From Cellulomonas sp. Y8 (GTDB taxonomy: Bacteria > Actinomycetota > Actinomycetes > Actinomycetales > Cellulomonadaceae), in contig NZ_CP041203.1 of the NCBI RefSeq assembly GCF_008033115.1, positions 496,001 through 560,000 of the forward strand: a stretch of 64,000 bases of DNA. The letters run 5' to 3'. The first letter of the stretch is position 1. Every line of letters starts with the position of its first letter. The notes below the pieces were generated by a model. That model worked only from the letters and a program-made list of their open reading frames with translations, was not told the origin of the DNA and made no database searches. The translations under genes were made by a program, and so were the position numbers. Shown here piece by piece: positions 30,379-42,353 of this stretch.

Positions 30379-30716
30379 GACGGGCAGCCCTTGTGGCGTC
30401 CGGTCGTGTCTCCGAGCCCCGACGCCGCGTGCCTGGCGGTGCCCCGGACGCTCGGCGACGTCGTCCACTTGACGGCGCCCCCGTGGTTGAGGCCCGCTAC
30501 CAGCTTGTCGTTGCACGAGCCGCTGTAGTGACTGGTGACCGCCTGGCCGTTCGTCAGATCGCCCGAGCTCGAGACCCAGTTGTCGCCGCACGACCTGCTC
30601 ACGGCCCTGTTGAAGCCGAACGCCTCCGCCGGGTCGGCGTGGACGAGCACCGACCCACCGATGACCAGGGCCGTGACGGGAAGGACGGCGACGAGTCGCC
30701 GGAGGAAGGTGGGCAT
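30357..30716 (-). CDS. Small secreted Cys-containing peptide (bacteriocin- or signal-like)
   Basis: A 119-residue precursor with a clear Sec signal peptide: MPTFLRRLVAVLPVTALVIG, then GSVLVHA, cut probably after A26 or after AEA (A32). The mature part (~90 residues) has four cysteines (43, 68, 111, 114; contexts RSCGDNW, SGSCND, KGCPSC), is rich in Ser/Gly/Thr and carries several His. Size, secretion and the linked ABC operon recall lactococcin 972-type bacteriocins, but I do not see that family's aromatic/His pattern clearly, so I leave it unnamed. ATG 30716 follows GGAG at good spacing. It is the first gene of a five-gene overlapping operon. Confidence 0.7.
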   Translation of the reverse strand: MPTFLRRLVAVLPVTALVIGGSVLVHADPAEAFGFNRAVSRSCGDNWVSSSGDLTNGQAVTSHYSGSCNDKLVAGLNHGGAVKWTTSPSVRGTARHAASGLGDTTGRHKGCPSCAVTLS

Positions 30717-30824
30717 GCTGCCGCTCCGTTCGTTCGAACTGCGGCTGATGTCGTCCTGAACGCTAGCGATACCCGCGAGGCGACCACAACGCCAGTTCGA
30801 AGCAGGACCGGCACCCCCGTGGCG
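30717..30824 (-). promoter_or_regulatory. Putative promoter of the peptide operon flanked by an inverted repeat
   Basis: Reading the minus strand, TTGTGG and TAGCGT stand 18 bases apart, a plausible -35/-10 pair. They lie between TTCGAACTG and CAGTTCGAA, which form an exact 9-bp inverted repeat (about 53 bases apart). The second arm lies just before the ribosome-binding site. This could be an operator or a fold in the leader. Confidence 0.5.
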
Positions 30825-32024
30825 TCAGCCCAGGATGCCGTCCACGAACTCCTCCGGGTCGAACGGCGCCAGGTCGTCCGGCCCCTCGCCGAGCCCGACG
30901 AGCTTCACCGGCACGCCCAGCTCGCGCTGCACGGCGACGACGATGCCGCCCTTCGCGGTGCCGTCGAGCTTGGTCAGCACGATGCCGGTCACGCCGGCGA
31001 CCTCCGCGAACACGCGCGCCTGGTTCATGCCGTTCTGGCCGGTGGTGGCATCGAGCACCAGCAGCACCTCGGACAGCGGCGCGGTGCGCGTGATGACCCG
31101 GGTGATCTTGCCGAGCTCGTCCATGAGGCCGGCCTTGTTCTGGAGCCGGCCGGCGGTGTCGACCAGGACCACGTCGACGCCCTCGGCCGCGCCCTCCCGG
31201 ACCGCCTCGAACGCGACCGACGCCGGGTCGGCGCCGTCGCGGTCGGAGCGCACGGTGCGCACGCCGACGCGCGAGCCCCAGGTCTCGAGCTGGTCGGCGG
31301 CCGCGGCGCGGAACGTGTCCGCCGCGCCGAGCAGCACGGTGCGGCCGTCGGCGACGAGCACGCGGGAGAGCTTGCCCACGGTCGTGGTCTTGCCGGTGCC
31401 GTTGACACCGACGACCAGGACGACCGCCGGGACGGTCACGCCGTCCTCCCCGGTCTGCGGGGCGGTCGACAGGGTCCGGTCGAGCGACGGGTCGACCAGC
31501 GCCAGCAGCTGCTCGCGGAGCAGGGCGCGGACCTGGGCCGGGTCCTTCAGGCCCTGGACGCGGGCCCGGGTGCGGATCGACTCGACCAGGTCGGCGGACG
31601 GGCCGGCGCCGACGTCGGCGAGCAGGAGCGTCTCCTCGAGCTCGTCCCAGTCGTCCTCGGTCAGGTGGTCGCGGGACAGCACCTGGAGCATGCGGGCGCC
31701 GAGCGGCGAGCCCGAGCGGGCCAGGCGGTCCCGGAGCCGGGTGAGCCGGCCGGCCGTCGGGGCGGGGACCTCGAGCGCGGGGGCGGTCGCGGCGTCCTCG
31801 GGCGCCGGGGCGCCGGGCGCGGTCGGCGCCTCGGGGCCCGCGGCGTCGGGGACCGGGCGCTCGAGCGTCGAGGTGCCCGTGCCCGATCCCTCCGCGGGGC
31901 GCTCGTCGGTCCGGTCGCGGTCGCCCGCGTTCCGGCGCCGCTGGAGGACGGCAGCGCCGCCGCCGAGGATCGCCAGGGCCGGCACGCCGACGAGGAGCAG
32001 GTTCAGGAGGTCGTTCGAGTCCAC
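30825..32024 (-). CDS. ftsY: Signal recognition particle receptor FtsY
   Basis: The SRP receptor GTPase, partner of Ffh encoded at 21642-23246. An N-terminal hydrophobic helix (residues ~8-27) likely anchors it, followed by an acidic/Pro-rich linker (30-95) that is poorly conserved. The NG domain has P-loop VVGVNGTGKTT (205-215), DTAGRLQNKAGLMDEL, and TKLDGTAKGGI. At 399 residues it is normal for actinobacteria. The ATG is at 32024. It follows smc and a small membrane protein on the same strand, the usual smc-ftsY neighbourhood. Confidence 0.96.
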   Translation of the reverse strand: MDSNDLLNLLLVGVPALAILGGGAAVLQRRRNAGDRDRTDERPAEGSGTGTSTLERPVPDAAGPEAPTAPGAPAPEDAATAPALEVPAPTAGRLTRLRDRLARSGSPLGARMLQVLSRDHLTEDDWDELEETLLLADVGAGPSADLVESIRTRARVQGLKDPAQVRALLREQLLALVDPSLDRTLSTAPQTGEDGVTVPAVVLVVGVNGTGKTTTVGKLSRVLVADGRTVLLGAADTFRAAAADQLETWGSRVGVRTVRSDRDGADPASVAFEAVREGAAEGVDVVLVDTAGRLQNKAGLMDELGKITRVITRTAPLSEVLLVLDATTGQNGMNQARVFAEVAGVTGIVLTKLDGTAKGGIVVAVQRELGVPVKLVGLGEGPDDLAPFDPEEFVDGILG

Positions 32025-32076
32025 CGGGACAGTCTGTCAGGCGGGCGGGCGGGACGCGGCGCGGGGGCGGCGCCGG

Positions 32077-32646
32077 TCAGGCGTCGCCGCGCTGCGGCGG
32101 GACCGACGGCGGGGGCGTCGCGGGACCGGCGACGCTCGCGGCCGGGGTCGGCCGGGCGGCGGCGGGGACCACGGTGGCCCTCCGGACCGGGACGTGGCCG
32201 CTGCGGCGGGGCGCGCGCCGCGCGTGCTCGTGCGGCGCCGGAGGGCGGTCCGGGTCCGCGACGGCGGGCGCGGCCACCCCGTCCTGGACGACCAGGCGCT
32301 CGGCCGGCTCCCCGGCCCCGGCCCGCGGGTAGGGCAGGTGCTCGCGCAGCCGGACGGCGCGCTCGCCCGTCCGCTCGAGCATCTCCGCGAGCTCGTCGAG
32401 CTGCAGGTAGCCGTCGTCGGGCTGGGACGCCTCGGCGAACAGCTGCTCGAACGGGACGTCCACCGGCTCCGCCTCGTCGACGACCGGGGCCTCCGCGTCA
32501 CGGTCCCGGCGCCGGCGCAGCCCGTTGCGGAGGTCGGCCCAGAACGTGCGCAGGTCGGTCCCGCCGTCGCCCGCCGCGTTCGCCAGGACGATCACGCCGA
32601 TGGCCGCGACGAGCGCCAGCCCGATCACCACGAGATAGCCGCCCAT
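32077..32646 (-). CDS. Hypothetical single-pass membrane protein
   Basis: A 189-residue protein starting MGGYLVVIGLALVAAIGVIV, one N-terminal transmembrane helix, followed by a basic stretch (RNGLRRRRDRD), an acidic linker and a Pro/Ala/Arg-rich disordered tail. A short conserved-looking part, DDGYLQLDELAEMLERTGERAVRLREHL, is predicted helical. No family recognised. It lies between smc and ftsY on the same strand; in relatives that slot often holds a small membrane protein, but no function is known. I start at ATG 32646 because the hydrophobic helix begins there. Confidence 0.6.
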   Translation of the reverse strand: MGGYLVVIGLALVAAIGVIVLANAAGDGGTDLRTFWADLRNGLRRRRDRDAEAPVVDEAEPVDVPFEQLFAEASQPDDGYLQLDELAEMLERTGERAVRLREHLPYPRAGAGEPAERLVVQDGVAAPAVADPDRPPAPHEHARRAPRRSGHVPVRRATVVPAAARPTPAASVAGPATPPPSVPPQRGDA

Positions 32647-32729
32647 GGGGACGATTGTCCGCCGTCGACCTGGGAGCCGCGGGGACGGCGCCCGCATCGG
32701 CGGCGAACCCCCACGCGATCTTCACACCG

Positions 32730-35700
32730 TCAGGCGGGGACCTCGTCGCGGAGCCGCTGGGAGATGACCGTCGTGACGCCGTCGCCGCGCATCGTCACGC
32801 CGTACAGGGCGTCGGCGATCTCCATCGTCCGCTTCTGGTGCGTCACGACGATCAGCTGGGAGTCCTCCTGCAGCTCGCGGAAGATCTCCAGCAGCCGGCC
32901 CAGGTTCGCGTCGTCGAGCGCGGCCTCGACCTCGTCCATCACGTAGAACGGGCTCGGCCGGGCCTTGAAGATCGACACGAGCAGCGCCACGGCGGTGAGC
33001 GACCGCTCGCCGCCGGACAGCAGGGACAGCCGCTTGACCTTCTTGCCGGCGGGCCGGGCCTCGACCTCGATGCCGGTGGTCAGCATGTCGGACGGGTCGG
33101 TCAGCACCAGCCGGCCCTCGCCACCCGGGAACAGGCGCGGGAACACCCGGTCGAACTGCTCGGCGGTGTCGCGGTAGGCGTCGGCGAACACCCGCTCGAC
33201 GCGCTCGTCGATCTCCTTGACGATCTCCAGCAGGTCGGCGCGCGACTTCTTGAGGTCGGCGAGCTGCTCGACCAGGAACTTGTGCCGCTCCTCGAGCGCC
33301 GCGAACTCCTCCAGGGCCAGCGGGTTGACCCGGCCCAGCTGCGACAGCGCGCGCTCGGCCGCCTTCAGCCGCTTCTCCTGCTCGGCGCGGACGTACGGCA
33401 CCTCGCGGGGGCCGGCGTCCTCGTCGTCGCCCGCCCCGGCCGCGGGCGGGGTGAGGACCGGGACGGACCGGTGCGGGCCGAACTCCTCGACCAGCACCGC
33501 CGGGTCGATGCCGAGGTCCTCGACGGCACGGATCTGCAGCTGCTCGACCCGCAGCCGCTGCTCCGCGCGCAGCACCTCGTCCCGGTGCGCGGCGTCCGTC
33601 AGCCGGGCGACCTCGCGCTGGGTCTCGTCGACGCGCGACCGCACCGCGGACAGCGCGGTCTCCCGCTCGGCGCGCGCGGCCTCGGCGGCGTCCCGCTCGT
33701 CGGCGGCCCGCTGCAGCGCGTGCTCGATCGCCCCGAGGGCCTGGGTCGCGCCCAGGGCGACGGCGGTGGCGACGGCGGCCTGCCGGGCGCGGGCGCGCTC
33801 CCGCTCGGCGGCGCGCTCGCGCGCGGCCCGCTCGGTGCGCGCGGCGCGGTCGAGCGACTCGGCGCGGCCGGACAGCGCCCGCGCGCGCTCCTCGGCGGTG
33901 CGCAGGCTGAGCCGGGCCTCGGTCTCCTTGCCGCGCGCGGCGGTCGCGGCCGCGTTCGCGGCGTCCCGCTCCCCGGTGCGCTCCTCGATCGCGGCGTCGG
34001 TGTCGGCGGGCTCGGCCTCGGCGGCGGCCAGCCGCTCGGTCAGCTCGGCCAGCTCGGCAACGCCGTCGGCGAGGGTCTGCTCGGCGGTGGTCAGCGACGC
34101 CTGGACGCGCTCCGCCTCGTTCCGCGCGGCGCGGGCCGTGGCGCCGAGGTGGCCGAGCTGCTCGGCGACCGCGGCCAGCGCGGCGTCGGACTCGTTGAGC
34201 TCGTCGAGGGTGCGCTGGTACTCGGCGCGGGCGGTCTCCTCGGCCTCGCGCGCGCCCACCAGGGCGAACCGCGCCTGCTCCGCGCGCGCCGCCGCGGCCT
34301 CGGCGCCCTGCCGGGCGTCGTCCAGGGCGGACTGCAGGTGCAGGGCGCTCGGCGCGGTGGCGGATCCGCCGGAGGCGCGGTGCGCGGCGAGCACGTCCCC
34401 GGCGCGGGTCGCGACCACGAGGTCGGGGCGGTCGCGCAGCACGCCTCGCGCGGCGACCAGGTCGTCCACCACCGCGACGCCCCGCAGCAGCCGCCGCACG
34501 GCGGGGACGACGGCCGGCGGCGCCTGGACGAGGTCGAGGGCCCAGTCGGCGCCCCCGGGGGCCGCGCCCTGGTCCTCGTCGCCCGCGTCCGCCGCGTCCC
34601 CGGCCGCGACGACGAGCCCCGCCCGCCCGGCGTCCTGCTCGCGCAGCCAGCGGATGGCGTCCACCGCGGCCTCCACCGACTCGACCGCCACCGCGTCCGC
34701 GGACGCACCGAGCGCCGCCACGATCGCGTCCTCGTCCCCGGCCGCGACGCCGAGCAGCGCGGCGACCGAGCCGACCACGCCCACCAGGTCGTCCGCCGCG
34801 AGCAGCGCGCCGGCGCCGTCCTTGCGGGTCAGGCTGAGCTCGAGCGTCTCGATGCGGGACTCCAGCGCGGCGCGCTCGCGCTCGGCCTCGGTCAGCTGCG
34901 CCGTCAGCTCGGCGACCCGCGCGGACGCGGTCTCGACGGCCTCGGCAGCCGCCTCGTGCGCGGCGTCCAGGTCCTCCTCGCCCTCCTCGACGCCGGCGAC
35001 CCGGGTCTCGAGGGCGGTGAACTCGACGGTCGCCTCGTGCCCGCGGCGCTCGGCGGCGGTCAGCGTCTCGCGGAGCCGGCCGATCTCGGCCTCGGTGGCT
35101 TCCAGCCGGCTGCGCCGCGCGCCGACCTGCCCGGCGAGCCGCGCGAGCCCCTCCCGGCGGTCGGCCGCGCCGCGGAGCACCGTGGCCAGCGCCTTCTCCG
35201 CCGCCGCGGCGGCACCCTCCGCCTCCTGGCGCGACGCCTGCGCGGCCTCCAGCGCGGCGCGGGCGGCGTCCACCTCGGCGGTGAGCTCGGTCTCGGCGGC
35301 GCGCACGCGCTCGGCCTGGCGCTCCAGGTCGTCCGGGTCCTGCCCGCGGGCCGGCTCGGGGCCGGCGCTCCCCAGGAGCCGCGCGCGGTCCGCGGCCAGC
35401 GAGGCCGTCCCGCGCAGGCGCTCGCGCAGCGAGGACAGCCGGTACCAGACGTCGGACGCCTCGCCGAGCGCGGGCGCCGCCTCGGCCGCCTCGCGCTCCA
35501 GCGCCGCGAGCCTGGTGCGGGCGGCGTCCAGCGCCGCCTCCGCCTCGGCCCGGCGGGCCCGCAGGGCCGTGTCGTCGGCGATCTCCTGCTCCAGCTGCGC
35601 GGTGAGCTGCGCCAGGTCGTCGGCCAGCAGCCGGGCGCGGGCGTCGCGCAGGTCGGCCTGCACGGTCTGCGCGCGGCGCGCGACCTCGGCCTGCCGCCCG

Positions 35701-36314
35701 AGCGGGCCGAGCTGGCGGCGCAGCTCCGCGGTCAGGTCGGTGAGCCGGGTGAGGTTCGCCTGCATCGCGTCGAGCTTGCGGAGCGCCTTCTCCTTGCGCT
35801 TGCGGTGCTTGAGGACACCCGCGGCCTCCTCGATGAACCCGCGGCGCTCCTCCGGGGTCGCGCGCAGCACGGCGTCGAGCTGGCCCTGGCCGACGATGAC
35901 GTGCATCTCACGGCCGAGGCCGGAGTCGGACAGCAGGTCCTGGATGTCGAGCAGCCGGCACGCGCGGCCGTTGATCGCGTACTCCGAGCCGCCGTTGCGG
36001 AACAGCGTCCGCGAGATCGTGACCTCGGTGTACTCGATCGGCAGGGCGCCGTCGGTGTTGTCGATGGTCAGCGCGACCTCGGCCCGGCCCAGCGGCGGGC
36101 GGCCGGAGGTGCCGGCGAAGATGACGTCCTCCATCTTGCCGCCGCGCAGCGACTTGGCGCCCTGCTCGCCCATGACCCAGGCGAGCGCGTCGACGACGTT
36201 GGACTTGCCGGAGCCGTTCGGCCCGACGACGCAGGTCACCCCGGGCTCGAGGTTCAGCGTCGTCGCCGAGGCGAACGACTTGAACCCGCGCAGGGTGAGC
36301 GTCTTCAGGTGCAC
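32730..36314 (-). CDS. smc: Chromosome segregation protein SMC
   Basis: A 1194-residue SMC ATPase that compacts chromosomes with ScpAB. Walker A GPNGSGKSN is at 31-39, with the R-loop and the family opening MHLKTLTLRGFKSFASATTL. The hinge lies in the middle (about 510-660, with GAAPGGADWALDLVQAP), flanked by very Ala/Glu/Arg-rich coiled coils. The C-terminal head has the signature LSLLSGGERSLTAVALLVSI and Walker B PSPFYVMDEVEAALDDANLGR. Length is normal. The coiled coil gives long spurious frames on the other strand. It is followed by the small membrane protein and ftsY. Confidence 0.97.
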   Translation of the reverse strand: MHLKTLTLRGFKSFASATTLNLEPGVTCVVGPNGSGKSNVVDALAWVMGEQGAKSLRGGKMEDVIFAGTSGRPPLGRAEVALTIDNTDGALPIEYTEVTISRTLFRNGGSEYAINGRACRLLDIQDLLSDSGLGREMHVIVGQGQLDAVLRATPEERRGFIEEAAGVLKHRKRKEKALRKLDAMQANLTRLTDLTAELRRQLGPLGRQAEVARRAQTVQADLRDARARLLADDLAQLTAQLEQEIADDTALRARRAEAEAALDAARTRLAALEREAAEAAPALGEASDVWYRLSSLRERLRGTASLAADRARLLGSAGPEPARGQDPDDLERQAERVRAAETELTAEVDAARAALEAAQASRQEAEGAAAAAEKALATVLRGAADRREGLARLAGQVGARRSRLEATEAEIGRLRETLTAAERRGHEATVEFTALETRVAGVEEGEEDLDAAHEAAAEAVETASARVAELTAQLTEAERERAALESRIETLELSLTRKDGAGALLAADDLVGVVGSVAALLGVAAGDEDAIVAALGASADAVAVESVEAAVDAIRWLREQDAGRAGLVVAAGDAADAGDEDQGAAPGGADWALDLVQAPPAVVPAVRRLLRGVAVVDDLVAARGVLRDRPDLVVATRAGDVLAAHRASGGSATAPSALHLQSALDDARQGAEAAAARAEQARFALVGAREAEETARAEYQRTLDELNESDAALAAVAEQLGHLGATARAARNEAERVQASLTTAEQTLADGVAELAELTERLAAAEAEPADTDAAIEERTGERDAANAAATAARGKETEARLSLRTAEERARALSGRAESLDRAARTERAARERAAERERARARQAAVATAVALGATQALGAIEHALQRAADERDAAEAARAERETALSAVRSRVDETQREVARLTDAAHRDEVLRAEQRLRVEQLQIRAVEDLGIDPAVLVEEFGPHRSVPVLTPPAAGAGDDEDAGPREVPYVRAEQEKRLKAAERALSQLGRVNPLALEEFAALEERHKFLVEQLADLKKSRADLLEIVKEIDERVERVFADAYRDTAEQFDRVFPRLFPGGEGRLVLTDPSDMLTTGIEVEARPAGKKVKRLSLLSGGERSLTAVALLVSIFKARPSPFYVMDEVEAALDDANLGRLLEIFRELQEDSQLIVVTHQKRTMEIADALYGVTMRGDGVTTVISQRLRDEVPA

Positions 36315-36362
36315 GGGCCGCAGCCTAGTGCGGCCGCGGCCCGTGCCCCGGGAGGTGGTGGG

Positions 36363-36794
36363 TCAGACCGCCAGGGCCGGGAACCAGAGGGCGATCTCGC
36401 GGGCCGCCGACTCCTCGGAGTCCGAGCCGTGCACGAGGTTCTGGGTGACCTTGAGGCCCCAGTCGCGGCCGAGGTCGCCGCGGATGGTGCCGGGCGCGGC
36501 GGTGGTGGGCTCGGTGGCGCCGGCCAGCGAACGGAAGCCCTCGATGACGCGGTGGCCCTCGGCCACGACGGCCAGGACCGGGCCGGACTTCATGAAGTCG
36601 ACGAGGGGCTGGAAGAACGGCTTGCCCTGGTGCTCGGCGTAGTGCTCCTCCAGGAGGGCGTCGTCGGCGGTGCGGAGCTCGACGGCCACGAGGGTGTAGC
36701 CCTTGGCCTCGATGCGGCGGAGGACCTCGCCGGAGAGTCCGCGGCTGACGCCGTCGGGCTTGACCAGGACGAGGGTGCGCTGGATGTCGCTCAT
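36363..36794 (-). CDS. ndk: Nucleoside diphosphate kinase
   Basis: NDK balances nucleoside triphosphates through a phospho-histidine. The active site is NLVHGSDSEESAAREI (His in NLVHGSD), and the N-terminus is RTLVLVKPDGVSRGL. It is 143 residues, slightly long for the family because of the C-terminal end. The ATG is at 36794. It stands 22 bases downstream of the DUF4233 gene; in related genomes folC-DUF4233-ndk are adjacent. Confidence 0.96.
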   Translation of the reverse strand: MSDIQRTLVLVKPDGVSRGLSGEVLRRIEAKGYTLVAVELRTADDALLEEHYAEHQGKPFFQPLVDFMKSGPVLAVVAEGHRVIEGFRSLAGATEPTTAAPGTIRGDLGRDWGLKVTQNLVHGSDSEESAAREIALWFPALAV

Positions 36795-36816
36795 GCCCCG
36801 AACCCTAACGAACCCG

Positions 36817-37278
36817 TCAGGGCTGCGTGGGCGCGGCCGGCGGGTCCTGGGCGCGGGGCGGGAGGCCGCCCTGCGGGGTCTGGTCCGGGTACTCGGCGTC
36901 GAACGCCGCCCGCTCGCGGTCGATCCGCGCGCCCAGGCGCAGGGACACGAACCAGAGCACCGCGAACAGCAGGCCGAGCGCGAACATCAGCGGGATCACG
37001 AACCCGCAGGCGATGACGACCACCTGCGCGACCGACCCGGCGACGTAGCCGCCCGGCGCGGTGACCAGCCGGGACAGCACGACGAGCACGACGAACAGCA
37101 CGCCCGCGACGGTCCAGAGCACCGCCGGCGACGCCGCGACGACGCCGGCCTGCGCCAGCCCGTACGCCGTCAGCGCCGCGAACAGCACCAGCACGCCCTC
37201 GAGGACCAGGATCATCGAGGTGAACTGGGGCTTGGCGGGGCGCTTCTGGCGCACGGGCCGGGAGGAGTGCATGCTCAC
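36817..37278 (-). CDS. DUF4233 membrane protein
   Basis: A 153-residue integral membrane protein with four hydrophobic helices: SMILVLEGVLVLFAALTAYG, VLWTVAGVLFVVLVVLS, VAQVVVIACGFVIPLMFALG and LLFAVLWFVSLRLG. A Pro/Gln-rich cytosolic tail ends it. The family is actinobacterial and of unknown function, normally just downstream of folC. Here it keeps its place before ndk, but folC is 5 kb away, separated by an MFS/TetR pair and the dha operon. Confidence 0.82.
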   Translation of the reverse strand: MSMHSSRPVRQKRPAKPQFTSMILVLEGVLVLFAALTAYGLAQAGVVAASPAVLWTVAGVLFVVLVVLSRLVTAPGGYVAGSVAQVVVIACGFVIPLMFALGLLFAVLWFVSLRLGARIDRERAAFDAEYPDQTPQGGLPPRAQDPPAAPTQP

Positions 37279-37287
37279 CCGCGCAGG

Positions 37288-39777
<2,490 letters not shown>

Positions 39778-40515
39778 TCACACCTCGCCGAAGCCCTCCT
39801 CGACCGCCCCGACGAACGCGTCCACGGCGACCCGCGCCTGCGGACCGGTGGCCGTCACCTCGAGGGTCCGTCCCTGGGTGGCGGCGAGCTGCATGAGCTC
39901 CAGGACGCTCGCGCCGTTCACCCCGTCGACCTGCACGGCGGCGTCGAAGCCGGCCATCATCCGGGCGAGCACCGCGGCCGGGCGGGCGTGCAGGCCCATG
40001 GGGTTGCGCACGACGACGTGCGCGGTGATGGGCGCGGCGGAGTCGCCGGCGTGCGGCGGCGCGGGCGGCGCAGGCTCGGCGGACGCCTCGGGCGCCACCT
40101 CCCCCGGCCCCGCGGCGTGCGGGAAGCCCGCCCCCGCGGCCACGGCGGCGCCGAGCACCTCGCCCACCGGCGCCCCGCCCGCGGCGGTCACCCCGGCGGC
40201 GACCGCCGCCTCGACGAACGGCGCGTCCGCCAGGTGCACCCGGGCCGCGACGTCCTCGTCGAGGAGCTCCAGGACGGACTCGGTGGTGAGGACCGCCGAC
40301 CCCAGGTCGGTGAGCACGACCGCGGACCGGCCGTCGGCCGTCGCCTCGCCGAGCGCCTGCTCGACCAGGTCGAAGCTCGTGCCGAGCCCGCCCGCGCCGT
40401 CGCCACCGGCCGCGACGATCAGCACCTCCGGAGCCATCTGCGCCGCCAGCTCCCGGACGCCCTCGGCCAGCGTCGCCGAGTGCGAGACCAGGACGAGGGC
40501 GACCGGGGCGGTCAT
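39778..40515 (-). CDS. dhaM: DhaM-type phosphotransfer protein: EIIA(Man)-like domain fused to HPr
   Basis: This is the phosphoryl donor subunit of the PEP-dependent dihydroxyacetone kinase. Residues 1-130 are the EIIA-Man-like domain (ALVLVSHSATLAEGV with the active His; TDLGSAVLTTESVLELL). A Pro/Ala linker (~130-165) follows, then an HPr domain with NPMGLHARPAAVLARM (active His) and VDGVNGASVLELMQLA. No EI domain is fused, unlike the E. coli DhaM. It is 245 residues. Its ATG overlaps the dhaL stop (ATGA). Phosphate must come from a general PTS EI encoded elsewhere. Confidence 0.9.
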   Translation of the reverse strand: MTAPVALVLVSHSATLAEGVRELAAQMAPEVLIVAAGGDGAGGLGTSFDLVEQALGEATADGRSAVVLTDLGSAVLTTESVLELLDEDVAARVHLADAPFVEAAVAAGVTAAGGAPVGEVLGAAVAAGAGFPHAAGPGEVAPEASAEPAPPAPPHAGDSAAPITAHVVVRNPMGLHARPAAVLARMMAGFDAAVQVDGVNGASVLELMQLAATQGRTLEVTATGPQARVAVDAFVGAVEEGFGEV

Positions 40516-41157
40516 GCCGTCGCCTCCGCGGTCGCGGCCGCCGCCTCGAGGATCAGGGCGGTCGACGTGGCGCCGGGGTCCTGGTGCCCGGCCGAGCGCT
40601 CGCCCAGGTAGGACGCGCGCCCCTTCGTCGCGACCAGGGGGACCGTCGCCTCGGCCCCGGCGCGCGCCGCCTCGGCCGCGGCCGCCAGCACCGCGGCCGG
40701 GGAGGCGCCCGCGTCGGACGCGGCCACGGCGGCCTCGACCGCCGGTGTCCACGCGTCGACCATCGTCTTCTCGCCGGTCGTGGCCTTCCCGCGCACGACG
40801 ATGCCCTCCAGGCCGGCCTCCAGCAGCGCCACGACCGCTGCGCTGTCGAGCTCCGGCAGCCCGGTCACCTTCGCGGCGCGCAGGTAGGCCGTGCCGTACA
40901 GCGGGCCCGCGGCGCCACCGACGGTGGACATGAGGGTCGTGGCGACGAGCTTGAGCACGGCGCCGACGTCGCCCGGCGGGGCGTCCAGCGCGTCCAGCTT
41001 GGCCGTCACGGCGGTGAACCCCCGGTTGAGGTTCTCGCCGTGGTCGCCGTCGCCGATCTGCCGGTCGAGCTCGATGAGCTCCTCCCGGTGCTCGGCGACC
41101 ACCTGCGCCGTGCGCCGCACCCAGGCGACCGCCCAGCCCGTCCAGAGAACCCGTCAT
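40512..41157 (-). CDS. dhaL: Dihydroxyacetone kinase subunit DhaL (frameshifted as read)
   Basis: The ADP-binding subunit that takes phosphate from DhaM and passes it to dihydroxyacetone on DhaK. The nucleotide/Mg site is LDRQIGDGDHGENLNRGF, with TLMSTVGGAAGPLYGTAYL and GATSTALIL as further family motifs. The start is ATG 41157 (MTGSLDGL...). One extra G/C near 41131-41135 breaks the frame; without it the N-terminus reads LAVAWVRRTAQVVAEHREE. The span is 3n+1, matching one insertion. The last codons overlap dhaM. Confidence 0.9.
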
Positions 41158-41218
41158 GTCCCGTTCCCACCTCCGCCGTCGGACCCACGACCCCGCCCCC
41201 GGGAGGGCGGCGGGCCGG

Positions 41219-42215
<997 letters not shown>

Positions 42216-42311
42216 GGCGATGCTTCCTTCCCGGCACCCGGACCGCGGCGCCCTCGCCGCGACAGTGCTCACACTCGCCGCGCTGGTCGCGGGCCGTCAA
42301 GGGCACGGTGT

Positions 42312-42346
42312 GCGGCGGGGGTGCACGTTCGTGCACCGCCCGCCGC
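42312..42346 (-). terminator. Hairpin after folC
   Basis: GTGCAC-GTTC-GTGCAC is extended by GCGGCGGG / CCCGCCGC with small bulges. It lies 8 bases past the folC stop and separates folC from the dha operon. Confidence 0.6.
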
Positions 42347-42353
42347 GGGCCCG

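Noticed and set aside
30357..30716. Firm lactococcin 972 assignment of the secreted peptide
   Set aside because: Operon context fits, but the expected Trp/Tyr/His spacing pattern is not clear in the mature part.
30393..37016. Very long plus-strand open frame (over 2200 codons) opposite ftsY and smc
   Set aside because: It is Gly/Arg/Leu-rich with no domain motif and lies opposite well-supported genes. High GC makes such shadows.
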